Assembly (NCBI GenBank): GCA_022813625.1
Contig: JAKLMB010000016.1
Coordinates: forward strand, 744,001-808,000
Direction: 5' to 3'
DNA from: Aaosphaeria pasadenensis
Taxonomy: Eukaryota; Ascomycota; Dothideomycetes; Pleosporales
Length of the DNA stretch: 64,000 nt
In this document: in pieces, positions 46,331 to 56,979 of the stretch
How positions within the stretch are numbered: position 1 is the first letter of the stretch
Layout of the letters: the number at the start of each line of letters is the position of its first letter
The notes under the pieces: model-generated
Told to the model about the DNA's origin: nothing
What the model saw: the letters and a program-made list of their open reading frames with translations, nothing else
The model's database searches: none
Program-made: the position numbers and the translations under genes

Positions 46331-47894
46331 ATGGGTCAGTCTGATGAAGGATACAGGTCTCGCTGGCCTTTAGTCGCATACGCAACAGTCAGTTTTACCT
46401 TCTATCTTATTTTGTATCTCGATTGACAATGCGGTTATTCTATTATCTGAGGAGTGCTAACAACGCGCGCCACAGGATACTGTCCTGACGCCTTTCTACA
46501 TCGCAACCTCTCCAGCGTTTCTGCGCACCTACCTTCGCACCGCACTCGTCCTCCTCACGTCCTTTGGTCTCTTTGGCGTAGCCGTTCTAGCCTACACGAC
46601 ATTCTACTTTTCCTACATTCCCGTCCGAGGCGTCACCGTGCCCGTATACCTACAATACGACCTGCGAACCACCCCCGCCCTGCACCATGTCCCCATTTCC
46701 CCAACAGGAGACTCCAACTCCCACACAAACTTCAAAGCCCACACACCTGCCACGAATCTAGTGACCAAGTTCCCCTACGGAATCGCGAATGTGGGGGGGC
46801 TGGTCAGTCGCCAGAAGTACGATGTCAGCGTCGAGATGGTACTCCCGCGCAGCGAGCGGAACCTCGATGCAGGGAACTGGATGCTTGGGCTCGAAATGAG
46901 GGCGCCGGTCACCGTGGGGGGAGGCGTGAAGCAGATGCTTGGATACGGCGAGGAATGGGATGTCGATGACTTCTCAGAGGGTGGGGAGGCTGGCACTGCT
47001 AAAGAGGGTGTCAGTGGGGTCCAAGGTTCCCCTGCAACTGATGGTTTGGGGAACGTCGGGAAAGAGAAGGCGGTGGTTCTGGCGAGGTCGAGGAGACCTG
47101 GTATATTGACGTACAGGAGTTGGATCACGGAGTTGGCGTGGAGGGTCGTGAGGATGCCGATCTATGTGATTGGGTGGGGGGATGAGAGAGAGAAGGTTGT
47201 TGTTGGGATGATGGAGGGTGTTGAGTTCGACAAAGGGTGGAGGAATATCCCCGCCTCCGTGAGGTTGGAAGTTAGAAGTAAGACGCCCTTGGAGGTGTAC
47301 AATGTCGTTGTGAAGGTCTCGGCCAGACTTGAAGGTATGCGATGGGTCATGTATCATTACAAGCTCACTTCTTTGGTCGTCTTCACGGGATTGTTCTGGA
47401 GCGTGGAGATGGGAATATTGCTCATGACCTGGGGACTATTTTCCATCATGTTCGGCGGCAGACACGAAGACGAAACGTCCCGCGATCGGATCAAGAAAGA
47501 GAAACGCATAAAGCTCGAAGGAGGCGACGAGGGTACAGTGACGCCCAAGACGGACAATTCCTCCACCCCATCAACACCTCTATCAGATACGTCACGCACA
47601 TTCCCAACACTGCCTTCACAACAGCCATTGCAATACAGCTCACCCTCAGAATCCACAAGTCGGAAGATCAAAGAGGAAGACAGGGGCACGCCGGCATTAG
47701 ACGACATACCCACTAGAGCCACGGAAGCCGAAGCAGATGATGAAGAGGAGGATGACGATTTCCTGCTCGAAGAGCCGATTTCGCCTTCTGCGGCCGCCGC
47801 ATTGACGGATTCGGGGATCGGCACGAGCATGGAGAGTGCTAGGGAGGGTGACAAGGGGCTTGTGAGGAGGAGATCTGGGAAGAGGGAGAAGTAG
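46331..47894 (+). CDS. seipin
   Basis: Exons 46331-46387 and 46476-47894 give 491 aa; the 88-nt intron starts with GTCAGT, has a GCTAAC branch and ends CACAG. It shows the seipin layout: a short cytosolic N-terminus, TM1 (about 42-64, ALVLLTSFGLFGVAVLAYTTFYF), a lumenal domain beginning 'YIPVRGVTVPVYLQYD' with 'YDVSVEMVLPRSERNLDAGNWMLGLEM', and TM2 (about 317-345, LTSLVVFTGLFWSVEMGILLMTWGLF). A long disordered Ser/Thr/Glu-rich cytosolic tail ends the protein. Seipin oligomerises at ER-lipid droplet junctions and controls lipid-droplet formation. The tail and an Asp/Glu/Gly-rich loop inside the lumenal domain (about residues 175-215) make it longer than yeast Sei1. The small first exon was chosen because it supplies an in-frame ATG with good splice sites. 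Confidence 0.88.
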
Positions 47895-48009
47895 TACAAC
47901 TATCGTCTCGTAAGAATGAATGAACAAGTAATGATCATCTCTCTATCACTGAATCCATGTGCAGAGGTAGCCGTTGCAACAGGTAATGTGTACATTGTGG
48001 TTGCGCGAA

Positions 48010-49858
48010 TCATGTTAACTTCTTCGATGACAATGGCTCAATCCTAAACGGCAAGAATCTCTTCCCTCTCTCATCCTTCCAACTATCCGTCAACGCCTCC
48101 AATCGCTTAAACCTAACTTCGGCAACCGCCTCATATGCCTTGACTGACTTCTCCGACCATTCATCCCGCTCGTCAGCGACCATAATCACCTCATCCGTAT
48201 TACCATTGTACTTATACTGCGTCCAGGGCTCTTTTCCGTTTGCAAATTCGATCCACAGCTGAGCGTGGCGGTTGGAGATATTCTTCAACCTTTGCGTGGG
48301 GTACCTAAACAGGAAGGATCGGAACACGAAGTAGACGTCGACCCAGTGGTGCGCCTGTTGATACAGTCCGTGGCCTGGGAAAGGATTTCTCACATCGAAG
48401 ACGTAGCGATATAATTTCTTAGCAGGATTTTTGCTGGCTAGTCGGGCGAGATTATGGTTCGGTGCTGCGTGTGGTGTTATTTCTTGCTTGATTGACACAT
48501 AGGGGGCTCTTACCATCGAACAGCGTATCGCCCAGCCACCGCATCGCGGGGGTAAGGAAGAGGATTGGATCCATGTCGGGTTGGATGTTGTACGCTTCGA
48601 AGACAATGTTGGCGTTTTCTTTGCCGATTTTCTCTTCTAGAGCTTTGATGAAATGGTTGGGTTGCACGCCCGCCGCAATTGCAAAGGACGATTGACCCTG
48701 TAAAAGAGGAGTTGTCAGTTTGAAAAACACACATCCTAGCTCCACAAGACGAAGACGTACCTCAAATCCCGTCGATCCCAGCACGATATCGTTCACCCAG
48801 TCGCACTGCTCAAGCAACTCCAGGCCTCGATCCCAAGCCACGGGTGCCTTTCCAAACCAGGCCTCGTCATGAGTTGGGAAAAATATCTGCCCTACGCCCG
48901 AGAGGTGCGCAGTTGCATTAACAATGGCCTGCACATCAACCTCTCTGGCCTTATCTAGACCTGCCTGCCCTGTCTCTTGGATACCCAAAGTCTTCAAAAG
49001 CAGATCAAACAGCTCATCCGCTTCTTCAAACGGCACAGGCGCAGTCATCGGACCGACGACCCCAGACATCAAAATGACCCTCTGGAACAGCGGGCCCGAA
49101 GGCGGAGGAGCAGCAAGCATGTGCGCACAAATCGACATTGAGCCCGCCGACTCCCCGAAGACAGTGGTCCTCGCTGCGTCTCCTCCAAACCCGCCGATGA
49201 ATTTCTGCACCCAGAGCAGCGCGTTCCGCTGATCGTACAGGCCGAAATTCGTATCTCCCTGTGGCGTCTTCAGGAATCCCAGCGCGCCGAGTCGGTACTG
49301 GAAACTTGCTCCGATCACGGGCGTCTTGTCCGCGATGGACTGCTCGACCATGAAAGCAGTATTGTGGGCACCGTCGATCTTACCTAGGACGAAGCCGCCG
49401 CCGTGCAGATACAGCATGACGGGGATCTTCGACGCCGGCGACCCTGAGGAGTAGGATTGAAGCACATCCAAGGGGACGTTGACCTGGATAATCAGGCTTT
49501 TGAATTCATCGGCCTCGGGTACGGGCTCGCCTGGGAGGAGGCCTCCGACGAATGCATCTGGGGCCCAGGTCTGCGGGCATGCGAAACTACAATGAAGAAT
49601 GTTGATCAGCACTTCTCCTCTCTTTTCTCCCTCACGTCGAGCATCCAAAGGGAGGTTGATTTACCCTGGCTTCGTGAAATATCGGCTCGTACTTGACAGG
49701 TCCTCGAGCAGAACAGAATGCTGAAAGCGGCCCGGTAATGTTGCGTATGGCACGGCGCGGAACTGGACGACGTTATTCGGAGCGATTACTCCGGTCATGG
49801 AGCCCAGGTCCGGATGCTCGAACGTGAAGGTCGGTGTTGATTCATCGTAGCCTGACAT
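48010..49858 (-). CDS. type-B carboxylesterase
   Basis: Exons 49858-49665, 49586-48761, 48697-48514 and 48464-48010 (minus strand) give 552 aa; introns are 78, 63 and 49 nt. An alpha/beta hydrolase of the carboxylesterase/lipase type B family. The oxyanion-hole motif YLHGGGFVLG is at about 124-133, and the nucleophile elbow GESAGS holds Ser211. 'QYRLGALGFL' and 'NFGLYDQRNALLWVQKFIGGFGGD' are classical family signatures. The catalytic acid should lie in the Asp/Glu-rich segment around the third exon. A C-terminal 'HHWVDVYFVF' is a good candidate for the catalytic His. No signal peptide is seen from 49858, so it may be intracellular; the frame extends to 49921 but adds no hydrophobic leader. 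The substrate is unknown. Confidence 0.94.
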
Positions 49859-51907
49859 TCTGTTTTCTTTTCCTTTGCGGGGATATCGTATGGTAGTGTA
49901 CAAGATCTTTTCCAAAAGCAATGTTTGTATACGTCAAATTCGATCTGCGCAATGCTTAGTTCTCGGAAAATTAATGGAGTATCTTGGTTGACGCGGTGGT
50001 ACGACCAGGAAACTCACTTTTTATACACCCTCGAACCCGCTTATCTCACGATTCTAGTCCCTTTGGTGGAGTTCTCTAGGTAACTGACACACACGTACCT
50101 ATGTTGCGTATGGGTAGAACGTCAGCGCATGTCTACCTAGTACCTAACCCACCGGCTTGCCAGCTGGAGACCAGGGCCGTTTACCCGGTGGGCCTTGCAT
50201 GCTTCTAGGCTTGAGTTGGCCAAACGTCCTGCCAGCTTCTACGAAGTTAGCTTTTGGCAACATGGTTTGAAAGGTCGCGATCTGACGATTTCGCCGTTTT
50301 GGTCGTGTCTGGGGGTGGTTTGCAGCGCCCTTTGGAGAGAAAGGGCGGGGGAAGGGTTGAAGATGGGTGGTTTGGGGTGAGATTTCTGGGAGAGGAAGGG
50401 CTCATGGGTATAAGGAGCGTGTATGGGTGGTAAGATGAGCATCGCACGCGTGGGGAATAGGAGATAAGTATTGGTGAAGATGGAGGTTGAGTACCTAGGT
50501 AAGTATTAGATGCGAGGTACACGGCCATGCCTCCCCAGACGATTTCCCGAAGTGGAGGTCTGACAAATGTCTTTGCACCCACGATAACTATCTCTACGTT
50601 CGGCGATAAAATGTTTCGACTGCTTATACTCATCATTAACCTGCTTGCTATCAAGATACAAGGCATTAATCCTTTGGTCATGCCTGGTTGCTTAGGTGTT
50701 GACAAAGTCTGCGAACATCATGTTCTCTATCTACTAGACTATGAGTATGGATTTCCGCTCCTTCTGGACTCGGATCAATCAAATCGTCGAGCTCCAGATG
50801 GTAATTGACCCTACGTTTTAACGTATAGCAGAATTGATACTATCTTAACAGTCAAGCATCTGCAGACGAACCCATAGCTTACAAATGTAGTGTTTCTATT
50901 TCTCTTGTCTCCAATCCAAAAAGAGCATCCTCCAAATTTCACCTTCCCAATTAGGCCATGGACAAGGTGCTGAACGAAACGTGATTGGTCCAGACGTGAA
51001 CTGCACTGGGTGAGCTCAATACGTATGATATCGTTGCAAACACTGTACATTCTGAGGGATCACAAACTTAAGAGATGGGTGAAGGGGAGGATTGAGAATG
51101 ATAACCATGTATCTCATATGCATTCACCTCCTTCAACCTTGTGCTTCGATCCCGCATCAGTATATCAATGCGTTATAGGATAAAGAAAAAAGCAATCCTT
51201 TCACATACGACCATTGGACTATGAAAACAGGGCTTCCCGTTCGCTCAGCCATACTTAAGCATAGTACCGGCGGACTAGTAGTTGAGTGGGTGACCATCAG
51301 CGAATCCCCGCTGTTGTATGTAATCTTTTTTTTGGACTTTTTTGCTTGTGTGGCTGAATCGTGTGATGCTGGGGTGGATGAGTAAGATAGGATAGGGGAG
51401 GGGGGGATTGCACAGGAATGAAATTTCATACGGGAGCGTCAGCTTCAGTTTGGATGTGTGTTGGAGCCTGGAGTGGTGCTGTCGGTAGATGAATGCTCAG
51501 GATGCCGTCAATGGCGGAGAAATGAGGATGTGGGTTGGCGAGTACATATTTATCTTGAGAGAGAAGCTTGATATGAATATATGGCTACCCAAAGTACTAC
51601 CACATGGCAATGTGCCACTCTATGATCGCTGAGAATCGAGAGACAAAAGGCATCATAGTCTTGGATTCGATTAGCGCATTCTAATAACGTCTACGTCATC
51701 GATCAATTAGCACGTGCCTTTCACTATCTAAGTATGTACCTAGCACAAAAACATATTATATCTTTTACCTCTTGAGGACGAATACAAGAAATGAAGCTCA
51801 GCTGGTGGAGGGGCCTTTCTCACACTCGACACTTGCAAACTATAAAGCCCCATCGGAAACCAATATATATCCTCTCACCTTTTCGATACTTTCACCAACA
51901 ACCAACC
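49859..51907. other. 2-kb divergent intergenic region
   Basis: No supported gene between the divergent esterase and DHH genes. The part at about 50080-50520 is rich in ACCTA/TAGGT half-sites, including TACCTAGGTA at about 50490-50500. Confidence 0.45.
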
Positions 51908-53296
51908 ATGGCAAGCCCAAAAAAGCGAAAGGCTGGAGACGAACCAGCATCAAAAGCAAAGAGAAATAAAGTCGTCATTCCCGAATATCACCTCACACCT
52001 TCACGCAGGGATGACTCAGGTGAAATTGTGTGGCCAGCCCCGCAAGGACAGATTGACCGCGCGAGGGAGATTATCAAGGAATGGCAAGTATCTCATACCA
52101 ATACAGATTGAGAGTGTTCAATGCCTCATTTTCTAACGACAATTAGTGCCAAATCTCAAAAGTCAACAGTGATTCTTCCAGATAAAGACGCCGATGGGCT
52201 ATCCTCAGGTGCGATACTCCACCACACACTCACGACGTTAGGACTCTCGGCATCCAATATATCAGTCTACTTCCCAAAGAAGGGAGAGACAGTCTTCGAT
52301 GAAACCACCCGAGATGCTATCGCTGCTCTCGAGCCATCATATGTCTTCGTCCTCGACCAAGGATCTCGAAAGTCGGGACCATTGATCGACTCTCCTGCTC
52401 AATGCCTCATCATCGACCACCATCACGCCGAGGAAAACGGATTCCCCGCTGGAGCAGAATACGTTACCGCTCATGACTGCCCACCGGTAGCAACAAGCTC
52501 TCTCCTCACCTACCACATCTGCCTACCTCTACACCCTCAGCTCGAATCCAAAATCTCCTGGCTCTGTGCCGTAGGAACCCACGGAGACCTAGGAACCACA
52601 CTCAAATGGCTCCCTCCATTCCCGGACATGACCTCGACCTTCAAAGACCATCCCAAGAAAACCATCAACAGCGCAGTCTCCCTCCTCAACGCCCCCCGCC
52701 GCACCGCCGAGTACAACGTCTCTGACGCCTGGACCGCCATCATCGCCGCAACCTCCGGCCCCAGCACCATCATCTCCAATGGCAAGCTCAACGCCGCGTC
52801 TTCAGAGGTCGCGCGCGAGACCGAGCGATGCACGCACACGCCACCCAAGTTTTCCGCCGACGCCACCATCGCGGTCCTGACCATCAATTCCCTCGCCCAG
52901 GTCCACCCCGTCATCGCGACCCGCTGGGCCGGGTTCCTCAAGTCCGACAAGTTGGAGGTGGTCATGTGCGCCAACGAGGGATATCTCCCGGGAAAAGTCA
53001 ATTTCTCGTGCAGGGTGGCGAAGAGTGCGAGGGCGAGGGAGGGTGACGATAAGGTGGATATCATTGCGAAGTTGGAGGGGATCGTTGAGGGCCATCGGGA
53101 TCTGAGGGAGAGGTTGGGGGAAAGTTTCGCGAGGGGGCATAAGGAGGCGAGTGGGGGGATCGTGGGGAAGGCGGAGTGGGAGGAGTTGAAGAAGATTATG
53201 GGGGTGGGGGAGAATACGAGGAAGAAGGCGGATAGTCCGAAGAAAGCGGCGCCGTCGCAGAAGAATACTCTTACTAATTACTACTATAAGGTTTGA
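51908..53296 (+). CDS. DHH-family phosphoesterase
   Basis: Exons 51908-52083 and 52147-53296 give 441 aa. The intron is of the GC-AG class: GCAAGT donor, CTAAC branch at about 52133, ATTAG acceptor. No GT donor keeps the frame. The N-terminus is Lys-rich with a KKRK patch (possible nuclear signal). The four metal-binding DHH motifs are visible: PDKDADGLSSG (Asp71/73/75), 'VFVLDQGS', IIDHHHAEENG (Asp149-His150-His151) and 'CAVGTHGDLGTT'. This marks the RecJ/NrnA/PPX superfamily of Mn-dependent phosphoesterases acting on DNA, nucleotides or polyphosphate. The DHHA1-like C-terminal part is divergent ('LPGKVNFSCRVAKSARA'), with a Lys-rich tail ending NTLTNYYYKV, which recalls a PCNA-interacting (PIP) box. 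The substrate cannot be assigned. It converges with the H+-ATPase gene. Confidence 0.88.
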
Positions 53297-53566
53297 AAGC
53301 CTTGCATATACATTGGGGACTGGTCTGGGTTTCGGGAGTTAGGCATGGCATGGCGGTCTGGCGATTTTGGGGAGTTACGGCACACATCATAGGCATGGCA
53401 TGGCGAAAGTAGTTCAAAAAAAAGAAAAAAAAAACTTGAATTAATCATTATCCTATATTACAAAAGCTCAGGCGTATTATGCGTGGTCATCTATTAATGG
53501 CCTGAACAACTTCCAAAAGAGCAGCAACACACTCAGAAAGTAGCGCGCTCATTTAGCTTCAAACAA

Positions 53567-56500
53567 CTACTCATCCTCCTCCTCCTCGGCCGCCTTGGGC
53601 GCGAGGACGTACCTCTCCACGCCGTGCTTGTCAGTGCCGTGCTCGAGGGCCAACTTGCTGAGAGCAGCGATCATGTTCTCGACGGCGGGATCCTTGCGGC
53701 TGCGGTCCTTGCGGCCTAGGTCGTCGAGCCACTGGATCTTGTTGAGGAGGTAGTAGACGATGGCGATGATGATGGTGACGCCGATGGAGTAGGCCCAGAT
53801 GACGACGACGGTGACGATGTCAACCCAGCCGTCCTCGCGCTGCTTCCAGGACGAGTTGGGCGAGGTGATCTCAGGCCTGCCGGAGAGCCAGCCGAAGAGA
53901 CAGAAGAGCGTGGCGATGGCGTCGACACCGAGAATGGCAAAGACGAGTTGGAGCGAGGGAAGAGTCTTGCCACCACGAGTGACGAAGATGAGCCAGTTCT
54001 CGGTGAGAGCAATCTCGAGGAAGAGGACTTCCTGGACGGAGCCGAAGTTCTGGATGATGCCGCCGTTGGGGAGGAACATCGTGGCGCGAACGACCCAGGT
54101 TGCCAATGCAAGCAATATACCAAGGATAACGGAAATGAACCAAATCTTGGGAAGCTGCCACTCGACGGGGCGTTCTTCAGAGTGAGCGTTCTAGAAATTG
54201 TATTAGAATTGAATATAGATTGATTTAGGGCGAGAACTTACATCGTAAGCCACAGCGACGGTTGCAAGATCAGCAAACAGAGCGATGAAGACAATGAGAT
54301 CAGCTCGGACAGTCTCTCGCAAGATGATCATGGACAGGGCCAAGTAGATCTCAAGATGCAAGCAGAGAGCGATACGGTACTGGATGTAAGCCTTCATACG
54401 CTGGAAGATTTGACGGGAGATCTTGATGGCTAAAACGATGGTGCTGAGACCAGGAGCAAGGAAGACAATATCGGCGGCAGCTTGAGCGGCTTCGGAAGCA
54501 CCCTCGACAGCAATACCGCAATCGGCTTTCTTCAGGGATGGAGCGTCGTTGACACCTGATAATATTAGCTAAAGTGCCTCCAGTAGTTGATGATCTAGAA
54601 ACTTACCGTCACCAGTCATAGCAGTCAAATGTCCACGCTGTTGCAACATTTCGACGACTTGGTATTTGTGCTCGGGGAAGACTTCGGCAAAACCATCCGC
54701 GCGTTCAACAAGATCATGCTGAGTGGTACCACTAAGACCACCTGTGTAATAGAGTCGTTAGCGAATATACTATAATCGGATATCATACTACTAACCATGA
54801 ATGAGCTTCTGAGAGTTGTAAACCTTTGTGCCGAGTGCCAACATTTTGCAAGTTTCCTTAGCAATAGCAATAGCATCACCACTACGAACAGTCAGTTTCA
54901 GTTTCTATGAGGAGTCTCGTGCTTTCACTTACGTCAACATCTTAACGGGAACACCGAGTTGCTGAGCCTCGACGATAGTCTGGGCGGTATCCTCACGAGG
55001 GGGGTCAAACATAGAGAGCAATCCGAGGAGAATCCAGTCGCCATCGTTCTTCTGGTAAGCAACACCAAGGGCACGGAAACCTCTGCGCGCAAATTCGGCA
55101 GTCTTGTCCCTGAAGAGTTTGGCAGTCTCGGGATCGCAGTTGGTCAAGTTGAGGATTGCCTTTGGTGCTCCCTTAGCGCAGACGTACTTATCAGGGCCCA
55201 AGTGGCAGACGGCGGTGATGCGCTTGGAGACGGGATCAAAGGGTGTGAATTTCTCAGTCCTCCAGCCCTCAGCAAGAATGTCACGAGCCTTGGGGTAACG
55301 TCTGATGGTGAGAAGCGTGATCTTGTCGATGGGGTCGAGCGACTTGAGATTGTGGGAAGATGCGAGTGCGGCAACGGCCATCATCCAGTTCACGTCCTGG
55401 CCCTCGGCAACATAAGGTTCACGGATACTCAACTGATTAGCTGTCAAAGTACCAGTCTTGTCAGAGCAGAGTACGTCAACACCAGCAAGAGACTCGATAG
55501 CAGTCAACTTTTGCACAATGGCCTTGTGTTCGGCCAAGTATGCAGCACCGACAGCCAGAGTGGTGGTTGTGACAACGGGAAGACTGTAACATAGTTAGAT
55601 CGATTCTCCATTGACAGATTGGTGACACTTACCCGACGGGAACACCAATGATGAACATGATCAAAGCCCAGTGGAGCAGAGTTTCGGAATCGCCCCAGCC
55701 AGGTCGTGCCTCAGCAATTCGCAGATGACGGAAGAAACCTCCAATCCAAGCGATGAGGATGAAGAAGATGACCAAAACCAAAAGACTCGTACCGATCGAG
55801 TTCATGATTGCCTTGAAATGACCTTGATCTTTGGCGCCCTCGACAAGCGAAGCAGTGCGACCAACGAATGAAGTCTTAGCACTTGTTACAGCGATAGCAT
55901 AAGCTTTTCCGCGCTTGGCACCAGTAGTGTAGTAGGCAATTTCTCCCATATACTTCTCGACAGCGAGGGATTCTCCAGTGATAGCAGATTGATCGCAAGC
56001 GACGAGGGAATGTCCTTGGGTAATAGGTCTTCCCTCGTCATCATCATCATCGTGGTCGGCCTTCTCGTCGTCTGGATCATCTTCATCAGAGAAGCCTTCT
56101 TCTTCCTTGAGCTTGTTGTAGATGGCGAAGTCTTCCGGAGAATTGTAATCACAAATCAAGCGAGCGTCAGCAGGGACGGTTTGGCCTTCCTCAATGATGA
56201 TCTAACAAATTAGCAAAAGTTTCCATCTCGATGATAAGGGTCCACATACAATATCACCAGGTACGATTTCTCTAGCGAGAATTGTCTGGGGGTGGCCGTC
56301 ACGAATCACCGTTGCCTTCATGGCAATGTCACCCTTGAGACTAGCGACGACATCGGCAGCTTGTTTCTCCTGGTACCAACCGACGAAGGCGTTGAGCAAA
56401 AGAATACCACAGATAACTCCGAAGTCGATCCAATCGCCAAGACCAGCGGCAAGCAGAGCAGCAAGTTCCATAACTGGCAATTGTCAGAATATTGTTTGGC

Positions 56501-56979
56501 GTGCACGTGCAGACTAACTTACCCCATAGAATGGGACCATTGAAATAACCGAGAAACTTCTTGAACATGTTCTCCTTCTCAGACGAGATCTCGTTCCATC
56601 CCGAACGTTTGCGACGGAGCTCGGCTTCTTCAGTGGTAATACCTTGGCGAATGTCGGTATTGAGCCACTCCTCCGGCACGATTTTAGAATCCGGGACAGG
56701 AGCTTTGGGGTTAGGGTTATTCTTCTTCCTCCAGAAAGCCCACCATGGATTTTTCTTGGGTGTCGTATCGTCATTGGCTGATAGGGTTCGAGGGTCTCGG
56801 TAGTACTGAATGTACTTCTGTAGAGCGGAATATTCATCCATTCCCTCGAATTCAGCCATGCTCACAATGGACTTCCTGTGAGATGTCGCGGTCGACATTG
56901 CTCGCGGGTGCTCCGCTCTCTCGACATCGTCATTTTGAGCGTGCTGCGGGTGCTCTTGGTTTCCGAAATGTATCTTCAT
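53567..56979 (-). CDS. PMA1: plasma-membrane H+-ATPase (P-type, P3A)
   Basis: Eight exons on the minus strand (56979-56523, 56473-56250, 56201-55633, 55583-54933, 54881-54796, 54741-54607, 54555-54242, 54190-53567) give 1019 aa; all introns are 48-54 nt. P-type landmarks: TGES (302-305) in the actuator domain, the phosphorylated Asp458 in CSDKTGTLT, KGAPK in the nucleotide domain, MLTGDA and TGDGVNDAPSLKKADCGIAV in the hinge, and about ten TM helices. It pumps protons outward to energise nutrient uptake. Two differences from the best-known fungal pumps: an Asp/Glu-rich insertion before the TGES loop (about 247-288), and a C-terminus without the Ser/Thr-rich regulatory tail of yeast Pma1, ending in an acidic EEEEDE run. 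Start 56979 is the first ATG; an upstream TTG frame was ignored. Confidence 0.96.
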
